Shown here piece by piece: positions 57,025 through 64,000 of a stretch of 64,000 nucleotides of DNA. The stretch's first letter is position 1. Each line of letters starts with the position of its first letter. Both the position numbers and the translations under genes were made by a program. The notes under the pieces are model-generated. The model ran no database searches. It was not told the origin of the DNA and was given only the letters and a program-made list of their open reading frames with translations. This DNA is from Flexifilum sp963727545 (GTDB lineage Bacteria; Chloroflexota; Anaerolineae; Aggregatilineales; Phototrophicaceae): contig CAVSGS010000011.1 in NCBI GenBank assembly GCA_963727545.1, positions 372,001 to 436,000 of the forward strand. Reading direction: 5' to 3'.

Positions 57025-58530
57025 TTACCAGTTCAATTTTACGTCACGCCGCCAATAGCGCAGAATCAGCGATCCGCCGGGGGCTGCCGCCGCTAAGCGA
57101 TAGAGCAGATCCCAGTCGTCATCTGCCAGCACCCGCCCTACCAGCACGCCGATCCCGTAGACCAGCGCCCCGCCGATCATGCCGACCAGCGGGTGGAGCG
57201 AGCCGAGCAGCAGCATCGCCGCCAGTGTGACGCCAGCGACCAGCCCCAACCGCGCCAAGCGCGGCAGCAGCAGCCCCAAATCGAAGCGGAAGTCGCGCGC
57301 CAGCACGACCAGCACCACCAACTCCACGCTGGTTGTCGCCAGCGCCGCACCGATCACGCCGATGCGCGGCAGCAGGAACAGGCTCAGCGCCAGCTTGAGC
57401 ACCAGTCCGCCAACGCGCACCGCCACCAGATAGCGCTGGCGGTTCTGCACGTAGAGCGCTTGCGCAAACACGTTGACGACCATCGCCGTCACCGCGTACC
57501 AGATGAGCACGCTCAAAATCGGCGCGGTGGCGGTGTACTTCGAGCCGAACAGCAGCACGATAAAGCCCGAATATAGGCTGAAGACCAACCCGATCGGCAG
57601 CCCGACGATCAGCGAGAAGAACGACAGCTTCTCGCCCATGAAGCGGAAAGTCGAGTCCTGACCGTCGCCGCGAAAGACGCGCGACATCATCGGATAGACG
57701 GCGGTCAGCACGGTCGTGCTCAGCACCTCGACCACGCCGGTGATGATCACCAGCGCGGCGTTGAGGTGTCCGGTGTCGGTCTCGGTCAGCAAGCCGGTGG
57801 TCAGCAGTTTGTCGATCTGCGTGTAGGTGATATTGATGACCGCCGCCAGCGCCAGCGGCGCGCTGTTGATCAGCAGCGGGCGCGCGACCGACCAATCGAC
57901 CGGGAAGTGCGGCTTCACGCCGGTGCGCCGCAGGATGACCCACAGGGCGACTGACCGACCGATCCCGCTGAGGATGGTCACGACGTAAACGCCGATCAAG
58001 CCGAAGCCCGCCCAGAGCACGAGCGCGGCGACGCTGATCCAAATCACGATCTGCGTGACGTCGATGATCGAGGTGACGACCATCCGCTCCTGCGCCAGCA
58101 GTTGATCGTATGCCATGCTGCCGAGCACATCCACGAACAGGCTGATGGCGGCGACGGCGGCGTAACCCTGAATCGCGCTGTCGTAGCCCTGCGCTGCCGC
58201 GTTGACCCCGGCGTAGGCGATCCCCGCTAGCACCGTCTGGATCACCAAGGTCGCCGAGAGGTAGCGTCCGGCGAGTTCCGGGCGACGGGCGACGTCGCGG
58301 ATCACAATCAGACCCATGCTGAAGCTGGTGATCGTGATGCCGATGCCGAACAGCGCGCCAACCGTGCCGTAGATGCCGAACAGCGCGTCGCCGAGCACGC
58401 GCCCGAGGATCAACTGCCAGATGAGCAGCAGCCCACTGCTGAGGATGCGTGCGGCGGCGATCGCTCCGGCGTTACGGGCGGCGCGGCGGGCTTCTGCCCC
58501 GGAGAACATGTCGGAAGGGTTTTCGGTCAT
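57025..58530 (-). CDS. polysaccharide flippase (Wzx/MATE-like)
   Basis: 501 residues with about 14 membrane helices and the MOP-superfamily pattern: AARILSSGLLLIWQLILGRVLGDALFGIYGTVGALFG, YDQLLAQERM, INITYTQIDKLLTTGLLTETDTG and VYPMMSRVFRGDG. It probably flips lipid-linked glycan repeat units across the membrane. The start at 58530 (MTENPSDMFSG) is chosen because the codons further upstream overlap hairpin repeats. It is downstream of the UPF0316 gene on the same strand. Confidence 0.82.
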   Translation of the reverse strand: MTENPSDMFSGAEARRAARNAGAIAAARILSSGLLLIWQLILGRVLGDALFGIYGTVGALFGIGITITSFSMGLIVIRDVARRPELAGRYLSATLVIQTVLAGIAYAGVNAAAQGYDSAIQGYAAVAAISLFVDVLGSMAYDQLLAQERMVVTSIIDVTQIVIWISVAALVLWAGFGLIGVYVVTILSGIGRSVALWVILRRTGVKPHFPVDWSVARPLLINSAPLALAAVINITYTQIDKLLTTGLLTETDTGHLNAALVIITGVVEVLSTTVLTAVYPMMSRVFRGDGQDSTFRFMGEKLSFFSLIVGLPIGLVFSLYSGFIVLLFGSKYTATAPILSVLIWYAVTAMVVNVFAQALYVQNRQRYLVAVRVGGLVLKLALSLFLLPRIGVIGAALATTSVELVVLVVLARDFRFDLGLLLPRLARLGLVAGVTLAAMLLLGSLHPLVGMIGGALVYGIGVLVGRVLADDDWDLLYRLAAAAPGGSLILRYWRRDVKLNW

Positions 58531-58560
58531 CGGAGCAACCACACTCGATTCGCTGCGCCG

Positions 58561-58701
58561 CCGTAGGCTCAAAGCCTACGGCTACTCAAAACAAGCCCAC
58601 TGAAGTGGGCTGTCCAACCCATGTAAGTCAGCAGCCTGCTTCAGCAGGCTTGAATAACTAGCTACCGGCTTTGAGCCGGTGGCGGCATCAAAATGGCCGC
58701 C
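58561..58701. repeat. array of five different hairpins
   Basis: Consecutive inverted repeats at 58561-58581, 58594-58611 (AGCCCACTGAAGTGGGCT), 58633-58650 (AGCCTGCTTCAGCAGGCT), 58664-58680 (ACCGGCTTTGAGCCGGT) and 58681-58701. Each has a stem of 6-9 bp and a short loop. They fill the gap between UPF0316 and flippase genes. Confidence 0.85.
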
Positions 58702-58704
58702 ACT

Positions 58705-59247
58705 CTACTGCTGGGCGCGTGCCGCCCGCACCCAACCGCGATGCACTGCGCGGGCTTCCTCGACGGCGACAAAAGCGTCGTCGTGCGTGGCGCGAATCAC
58801 GTTGATCATTTTCGGGACTTCGCGGTTGACGACCACGCTGCGCAGCATCGTCACCGCGCCGTCCTTACCTTCGCCGATCGTCTCGGTGACGGCATAGCCG
58901 TGATCGCGCAGCGCAGCGGCGATCTCGTGCCCGCGCGACGAGGCGATCACGTTGACGGTCATGAAGCTGGTGATAAAGCGCCGCTCAATCATCATGCCAA
59001 CGTAGTTGCCAACCGAAAACCCGCCGCAGTAAGCGACCAAGTTCATGACGTTGTTCAAATCAGTGGCGACGCTGGAGATCGTCACTGCGAACAGCAGCGC
59101 CTCGAAAAAAGCGAGAAACGCCGCCAGCAGGCGCTGCTGCCGCGTGATGATCACCAACCGCACCGTGCCGATCCCGGTGTTCAGAATTCGCAGCAAAAAA
59201 ATCGCCGCCGCGAACAGCAGTGCATCCGTTGATAAGTCGAGAACCAT
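58705..59247 (-). CDS. UPF0316/DUF2179 membrane protein
   Basis: 180 residues. Three membrane helices (ALLFAAAIFLLRILNTGIG, FFEALLFAVTISSVATDL, LVAYCGGFSVGNYVGMMIE) followed by a cytoplasmic DUF2179 domain (VIASSRGHEIAAALRDHGYAVT, VTMLRSVVVNREVPKMI). This is the UPF0316 layout; family function is unknown though some DUF2179 proteins bind nucleotides. ATG start. The gene is between two glycan-related units on the same strand. Confidence 0.82.
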   Translation of the reverse strand: MVLDLSTDALLFAAAIFLLRILNTGIGTVRLVIITRQQRLLAAFLAFFEALLFAVTISSVATDLNNVMNLVAYCGGFSVGNYVGMMIERRFITSFMTVNVIASSRGHEIAAALRDHGYAVTETIGEGKDGAVTMLRSVVVNREVPKMINVIRATHDDAFVAVEEARAVHRGWVRAARAQQ

Positions 59248-59493
59248 ACTATGCCATCCGAACGTTAAGTCCTGCCAAAGAATTTTCAGCCTATCATAGC
59301 ACGCCCTAGAGTGCAGCCATTAGCTTTCAGCGATCAGCTTTCAGCTTGATCACGCATCGTGATGTCCGAGTAAGCCATCCGGAAGATCGGTTGAAGTGCC
59401 GATTGACCTCACCCGCTGCGCTCCGCTTAGCTGCACGACCGTCAGGTCGGGGTGAGGTGTCTTTAAATCACAAGCAACCTGCTTGATGGTGTC

Positions 59494-60672
59494 CTAGCTG
59501 ATCGCTGACTGCTGACTGCTGAGAGCTTCTCGATAGACCGCTTCGATCTGTGCGGCGACCGAGTCCCACCTGAACCGATCGCGGACGAGCGCCCGCGCTG
59601 CTGCCCCCATCGCCGTCCGTCGATCCGCCTGTGTCAGCAGATCGCGCAGTGCCGTTGCCAGCGGCTCGACCAGCGGCTCGACGATCAGCCCAGCGCCGGA
59701 GGTTTCGACTTCAGGCAAGTTGCAGCCCGGTGAGAGCAGCGCCGGTAAGCCCGCCGCCAGCGCTTCGAGCGCCGCCATCGACAAGCCCTCGCCGGTCGCG
59801 GGCAGGCAGAACAAGTCCGCCGCCGCCAGCGCCGCCAGCCGATCCGCGCCGCTGAGGTAACCGGTGAAGATCACGCGCTCGTCGGCGAGCGCGTGCAGCG
59901 TGGGCAGCATGCCCTCGTCCGGTCCGGCGATCACCAGCCGCGTCCCGGCGACGTTCGCTCGCTGGAAGGCTTCGATCAGTACGTCCGCGCCCTTGCGCGC
60001 TTGCAAGCGTCCCATAAACAGGCAGACCACCGCATCGCCCAAGCCGTAGCGCGCGCGAAAATCATCGCGCCCGCTCAAGTCGGCGAACTCAGCCGGATCG
60101 ACCCCGTTCGGTACGACGGCAAAGCGCGCGTTCGCACCGAACGCTGCCCACAGCGCGCGGGCTTCGTCGGCTTCCGCTCCCGTCAAGCCGACGACAGTGG
60201 CGATCCGCCGCGCGACCGACGGCGAAAGCAGTCGATCCCATGCCGACTTGAGCGCGCTGCGCCCGGTCGTCAAGCTCAGCGTACCGTGCGGTGAGAGGAC
60301 GACCGGCACGTGATGGTGGCTGGCGATTGGCGTCACGATCAGGTTTTCGACGGTGCGGAACTCGTGGACGTGGAGCAGATCGGCGTGTGCCAGCAGATCA
60401 CGGGCGGCACTGCCCATGCTCAGCGGCGTCGAGAGGTTGAGCCGCCCGCGCAGCCAGACGGATCGGTTGGGGACGCGGACGATGCGCACGCCGTCCTGTA
60501 TGGTATCGAGCGCGCCGCGATAGCGCTCGGTTTGGCTGAGCGCGTCAGTCGTCAAAATGGTGATGGTATGTCCGCGCGCCGCCAGCGCCCGCGCCAGCCC
60601 CTCGACGGCGCGAGTCACGCCGCCGAAGGCGTAGGCGGGCGCGTAATACGGCGTGAGCTGGACGACGTTCAC
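59494..60672 (-). CDS. GT4-family glycosyltransferase
   Basis: 392 residues. The N-terminal Rossmann half begins VQLTPYYAPAYAFGGVTRAV with HVHEFRTVEN; the donor half carries VVPNGVDPAEF, FMGRLQARKGADVLIEAFQ and the GT4 E-x7-E region GEGLSMAALEALAAGLPAL. It transfers a nucleotide-activated sugar in envelope polysaccharide synthesis. GTG at 60672 overlaps the methyltransferase stop (GTGA). The last eight codons and stop (SSQQSAIS) lie inside a CTGATCGCTGACTGCTG-type short repeat, so the natural end may have been altered. Repeats fill 59248-59493. Confidence 0.85.
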   Translation of the reverse strand: MNVVQLTPYYAPAYAFGGVTRAVEGLARALAARGHTITILTTDALSQTERYRGALDTIQDGVRIVRVPNRSVWLRGRLNLSTPLSMGSAARDLLAHADLLHVHEFRTVENLIVTPIASHHHVPVVLSPHGTLSLTTGRSALKSAWDRLLSPSVARRIATVVGLTGAEADEARALWAAFGANARFAVVPNGVDPAEFADLSGRDDFRARYGLGDAVVCLFMGRLQARKGADVLIEAFQRANVAGTRLVIAGPDEGMLPTLHALADERVIFTGYLSGADRLAALAAADLFCLPATGEGLSMAALEALAAGLPALLSPGCNLPEVETSGAGLIVEPLVEPLATALRDLLTQADRRTAMGAAARALVRDRFRWDSVAAQIEAVYREALSSQQSAIS

Positions 60673-61454
60673 GGAGAATGTGGCGGCAGATATGCCTGTA
60701 CTTTGAATGCCGACTCGTTGGCTTCCGAAACGGTCGGGTCGGGGTAGTTGGCGGCGATAGCGGCTTCGACGGCGGCTAAGCCGCGCTGCAAGTCGGCATC
60801 GCTCATGCGCCACGTGCTCGACCAGCGGCGCTGGCGCAGCGAGTCGAGATATTCCGCCGGTGAGCGCTGGATCGTGAAGTGGTGGGTTTGCACGCTGCCC
60901 CGCTCGCGCCAACCGTTATCCGCTAGAAACGTTTGGCGCTGCTGCCACGTGATCGCGCCCTCGGTCGCCCGCGAGTCGTGGGTCGTTTGATCCCAGACCG
61001 ATTGCAGCTTGTTGGTCGCCATGCGGTCGTTCCAGCCGTGCAGCAGCAGTGCGCCGGGACGCAGCACCCGCGCGACCTCGCGCAGCACGTCACGCCACGC
61101 CGGGATCAGGTGGAAGACGTGGACGGCGATCACGGCGTCGAAAGCGGCGTCAGGATAGGGCAAGCGAGTCACGTCGCCCTCAACCAGATAGACCGGCTCT
61201 TCGGCTCGCTTGGTGAGCAACCGCTCCATCATCGGGCGGGCGAGGTCGATGCCGTAGTAGGCGTGGATGTGCGGAGCGACCGGCAGCGCGATCCGCCCTG
61301 TGCCGACGCCGATCTCCAGCACGCGGCTGGCGGCGGTCAAGCCGCCGGTCTTAACCATCAGCACACCGATCTCCGCCTCGACGCCGGGCGGAAAACCGCG
61401 CGTATTGTCGTAGTAATCAGCAGCGCGATCGAAGGCTACCGAGTCGTTGGACAT
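60669..61454 (-). CDS. SAM-dependent methyltransferase
   Basis: 261 residues. Class I motif I is RVLEIGVGTGRIALPVA, motif II YLVEGDVTRLPYPDAAFDAVIAVHVFH and motif III LREVARVLRPGALLLHGWN, matching the UbiE/Methyltransf_11 group. The acceptor is unknown. AGAGGAAATCGAC precedes the ATG. Translationally coupled with the downstream glycosyltransferase, so a natural product or envelope glycan may be the methylated target. Confidence 0.88.
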   Translation of the reverse strand: MSNDSVAFDRAADYYDNTRGFPPGVEAEIGVLMVKTGGLTAASRVLEIGVGTGRIALPVAPHIHAYYGIDLARPMMERLLTKRAEEPVYLVEGDVTRLPYPDAAFDAVIAVHVFHLIPAWRDVLREVARVLRPGALLLHGWNDRMATNKLQSVWDQTTHDSRATEGAITWQQRQTFLADNGWRERGSVQTHHFTIQRSPAEYLDSLRQRRWSSTWRMSDADLQRGLAAVEAAIAANYPDPTVSEANESAFKVQAYLPPHSP

Positions 61455-61539
61455 GTCGATTTCCTCTACTCCTAACGACCGTTCATTTGCAAACCAAAGG
61501 TTCGCTTACAGCTTACCCAATCCCGGCGCGAGGTGCTAG

Positions 61540-61740
61540 CAGGGCAAACGCACCAAAATCAATTTGAACCGCCAAGTCGCCAAGATCGCCAAGAAAGACG
61601 ATTTTTTAGAGGCTTTTATGCTGCTAATAGCCTTTAAGTATGTCCTTTGATCGAGTGAAGTAGGGCTTTTCAATGTTTCTTCTTGGCGTCCTCTGCGTCT
61701 TGGCGGTTAACGTATTTAGAAATTTGATGCGTTTGCCCTA
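61540..61740. mobile_element. 201-bp MITE-like element with 10-bp target duplication
   Basis: Ends CAGGGCAAACGCACCAAA and, inverted, TAGGGCAAACGCATCAAA. Inside are opposed AACCGCCAAG repeats. Flanked by a perfect direct repeat GAGGTGCTAG at 61530-61539 and 61741-61750. It lies in the gene-free stretch 61455-61867, which otherwise shows nothing but the start region of the next gene. Confidence 0.85.
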
Positions 61741-61867
61741 GAGGTGCTAGGCTTTTTGGCGATTAGCGGTTCTTCTGGTAGGCTACATCATTGTTTTTTA
61801 GACATTAGTTGTGAATTACAAAAGTCGAGACGCAGCCGCGCGCGACAAGGAATAAAAAGGAGAACCC

Positions 61868-63019
61868 ATGCCTTCAAAACGAGCTTTGGGCTTGCTCGCC
61901 GCAACCCTGATCATCATGATGCTCAGTCTAAGCTTTCGTCCGGTTGTGCAGGCGGATGCTTTGCTGCAGGATGTCCCTCGACTTGACGGCATGAATATCT
62001 ATTTCACTGAAGCCGCTGGCGAAGCCAGTCGCTTCGATCGCTCCGACGTCGGTCTCTCGCGCTTCGCCGGACTGCTCTCGCAGTTGGGCGCGAACCTGTT
62101 CACGCTCGAATGGCGTACCGGCTTCCCCAGCGATGCCGACTTGATCGTCATCGCCGGACCGACCAGCGACTTCGCGCCGGATCAAATCGCGCGGCTGTGG
62201 TCGTACATGAACAACAAGGGGCGGGTGCTGCTGTTAGCCAATACCGACAGTGAGACCCGCCGCGCGCTGCGTCAAACCAGCGGCTTGTTCGAGTTGATGT
62301 GGTCGGATATGGGCATTCGCGCCCGTGACGACGTGCTCGTGACCGAAGGCACCGAGCCGATCTACGCGACGCCAGAGCCAGCGGCTACCACCGAAGCAGC
62401 GGCTGCCACCGCCGAAATGCTCGCCGCGACGCCGGAAGTTGTCGGTGAGCGCCCGGTGCTGATCTCGGACTTCACCACGACTAACCTCAACGCGGCTAGC
62501 CCGATCACGAGCGGGCTGACGGACGGACTGAGCTTCTTTACTGCGCGTTCGCTCGAAGTCGATGCGTCAATTCAGGGCTACCAAGTGATCCCATTGGTCT
62601 TCACCAGTGAGCAGTTCTACGGTGAGAGCGATTTCGCTACCTACCTGAGCGATGGGACGTTCCGATTCGACATCGGCAGCGACACCACTCGCAGCGCGCT
62701 GCCCATCGCCGCCGCCTTCCAGAACGACACGACCGGTGTGCGGATCGTCATCATCGGCGACCGCGAATTTGCGACCAACGGCGCGGGCTTGCAGACGTCG
62801 CCCTCGAACAGCGCGGGCTTCGTCTATCCTGATAACGCCCGCTTCTTGCTCAACGCGACGACGTGGCTGCTCGATCAAGCGCAGGTCGATCTCGCCTTCC
62901 CGTCGCCGGCACCAACCGCGACCGCGACGATCACGCCATCGCCGACACCCACCCGGACGCCGACGCCGCTGCCGACGCCCACGGGCGAAGCAACGGCTGA
63001 ACCAACGGCAAGTTCATAG
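61868..63019 (+). CDS. secreted DUF4350/GldG-like protein with Pro/Thr tail
   Basis: 383 residues: signal helix ALGLLAATLIIMMLSLSFRP, then a Rossmann-like GATase1-type fold (MNIYFTEAAGEASRFD, RFAGLLSQLGANLFTLEW, LIVIAGPTSDFAPDQIARLW, RVLLLANTDSE), a low-complexity Ala/Thr segment at about 160-190, the strand VRIVIIGDREFATNGAG and a C-terminal Pro/Thr tail. This is the DUF4350-like domain found in GldG-type and MoxR-associated proteins. AAAAGGAGA precedes the ATG. Paralogous to and co-directional with the next gene. Confidence 0.78.
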   Translation: MPSKRALGLLAATLIIMMLSLSFRPVVQADALLQDVPRLDGMNIYFTEAAGEASRFDRSDVGLSRFAGLLSQLGANLFTLEWRTGFPSDADLIVIAGPTSDFAPDQIARLWSYMNNKGRVLLLANTDSETRRALRQTSGLFELMWSDMGIRARDDVLVTEGTEPIYATPEPAATTEAAAATAEMLAATPEVVGERPVLISDFTTTNLNAASPITSGLTDGLSFFTARSLEVDASIQGYQVIPLVFTSEQFYGESDFATYLSDGTFRFDIGSDTTRSALPIAAAFQNDTTGVRIVIIGDREFATNGAGLQTSPSNSAGFVYPDNARFLLNATTWLLDQAQVDLAFPSPAPTATATITPSPTPTRTPTPLPTPTGEATAEPTASS

Positions 63020-63029
63020 CTGAGAATAG

Positions 63030-64000
63030 ATGCACAAGTTCAGCCTGTTATGCCTACTCACTCTGCTAGGCGTGGGCGCGCTGAGTTTCAGCGCGCCTAG
63101 TTTGGCGCAGGAACCAGTGCAGACTCCCCTCGTGGTCTTTATCGAGGAACCAAGGAGCCTTGTCACGGCGTCGGTGACGGATAACGGTCCCGACGGCTTG
63201 ACCCGGCTGGCAGAGGTGTTCCAGCGCTTAGGTGCGCGGACTGAGTGGATACGCTTGCGGGATACACTGCCGGAAGACACCAGCGTCGTCGTGCTGGTGC
63301 GTCCGCGCCGGACCATGACGCCCGCCGACTTAGCGTGGGTCTGGCAGCGCGTCGGCGCGGGCAACAGCTTGCTGGTCGCGCTCGATCCGCAAGGGGATCA
63401 AGGTACGCGCACGGAGACGCCAACCGGCGGCTTGAGCACGCTGACGACGCTCGATCAGGGTATCACCTTGGGCACCGGCATCCTGATCGAACCGTGGTTC
63501 ACCAATAAGTCGTTGAGCGAGCTTGACTCGTCGGTCGCTTTCGGCTACGCCGACCCGGTGCCCAATCCCGTGAGCGAACCGATTGCGCGCTATGATCTGC
63601 CGGTGGCGCTGTGGGGCGCGCGTCCGCTGCGGGTCGAGCCGTTCGGCGTCAACAGCTTTGCGTGGGCGCTCGTGTCCGCATTGCCGGAATATGTCGAAAC
63701 AGCGACGGATATTTTCCCCAGCCGAAATCGGACGGCGTACCGTTCGAGCTGAACCTCGACACCGACCAACTCGGTCAGGTTCACGTGGCGGCGATTGGCG
63801 AAAATACGGCAGCCGGATCACGGGTCGCGATGATTGGCGACGGCGAATTCTTCCAGAACGGTTACGGGCTGTCGCTCTCCGCCGACAGCGGCACGCCCCA
63901 GTATGCGGCGAACACCATTCTCACCCAACAAATCGCGGCGTGGCTGCTCAAGCTGCCCGAAGACCAGTACCCCGCGCTGCCGTCGGGCATGACATGGATC
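63030..64000 (+). CDS. secreted DUF4350-like paralogue, frameshifted and cut by the window edge
   Basis: Signal peptide LLCLLTLLGVGALSFSAPSLAQ, then LVVFIEEPRSLV, RLAEVFQRLGARTEWIRLRD, SVVVLVRPRRTMTPADLAWVW and SLLVALDPQGD, the same order as the preceding gene. At 63712-63719 (TTTTCCCC) one base is missing; the next frame continues PFELNLDTDQLGQVHVAAIG and VAMIGDGEFFQNGYGL to the end of the window without a stop. Ten bases separate it from the upstream paralogue, so an operon of similar proteins is likely. Confidence 0.78.

Noticed and set aside
59318..59346. Short AGCTTTCAGCGATCAGC-type repeats as regulatory sites
   Set aside because: Similar degenerate runs occur at 5227, 25060, 28290 and 29042 without consistent position relative to genes; they look like spreading short repeats.
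1..64000. tRNA and rRNA genes
   Set aside because: No cloverleaf with a GGTTCRA-type T-loop and no rRNA-like block was recognised on either strand by eye; a tRNAscan or Rfam run would settle it.

Overview
The window is GC-rich DNA of a bacterial chromosome, most likely from Chloroflexota (Anaerolineae-like). The pointers are Pro/Thr-rich secreted proteins, bacterial SH3 and LysM proteins, SPDG-type beta-propellers, a PASTA-less Ser/Thr kinase, a Gram-positive-like LexA-type box, many two- to four-gene operons joined by ATGA overlaps, and a dense load of short palindromic interspersed repeats of the kind common in that phylum. This placement is inferred from gene style, since there is no rRNA or other marker. 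I saw no tRNA, rRNA, CRISPR array or full-length insertion sequence.

Layout. 0-5.2 kb (minus): DUF1304 protein, small RHH-like protein plus HNH nuclease, PPOX protein, and a primosomal priA gene split by a cassette encoding a DUF559 (Vsr-like) nuclease flanked by 42-bp inverted repeats. 5.6-15.6 kb: P-loop kinase, DinB protein, HdeD-like membrane protein, a large repeat-bearing lipoprotein, tandem GNAT, aldehyde dehydrogenase, luciferase-fold protein, thymidylate kinase and a mercuric-reductase-like flavoprotein. 16-30 kb (mostly minus): two SH3-type secreted proteins, PfkB sugar kinase, YcaQ-type DNA repair protein, an ABC-2 exporter, DinB, a LexA-like mini-repressor, HTH-MGMT repair fusion, phosphoglycerate mutase, MscL and a nucleotide-sugar epimerase. 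30-45.8 kb: MFS transporter, proline dehydrogenase, a LysM/Cys-repeat secreted protein, EEP hydrolase, a response regulator next to gatC, a TrpC-like protein lacking the catalytic residues, an operon of DUF7662, alpha-glucosidase, UvsE and CitE-like lyase, then PPOX, Ser/Thr kinase and Map. 46-64 kb: NarL-type regulator, cytochrome P450 divergent from a TetR regulator, an Ig/propeller protein, a Zn/Mn ABC transporter with twin operators, MoaB plus membrane protein, a DsbA-like secreted protein, an envelope-glycan group (flippase, UPF0316, glycosyltransferase, methyltransferase) and two DUF4350-like secreted paralogues, the last running off the edge.

The most unusual content is the repeat landscape. 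Three families of non-autonomous, MITE-like elements can be delimited from the sequence alone because they carry terminal inverted repeats and direct target duplications: a 115-bp element (three copies, 4-bp duplications GAAT, AATA and ATTT), a 165-bp element (11-12-bp duplications) and a 201-bp element (10-bp duplication). One 115-bp copy is nested inside a 165-bp copy, and a related unoccupied site is present at 47.0 kb. A separate set of about 28-bp palindromes keeps the arms GTAGGGGC/GCCCCTAC while swapping the palindromic centre; some lie in front of T-runs and should act as terminators. The 42-bp repeat that bounds the DUF559 cassette also occurs alone elsewhere in the window, so the cassette may be the gene-bearing member of that repeat family.

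Ten genes carry a single-base frameshift with otherwise intact homology on both sides. Four of these are the same change (CTTG where CTG restores the frame), so uncorrected long-read indels are the likeliest cause; those genes are annotated across the break.
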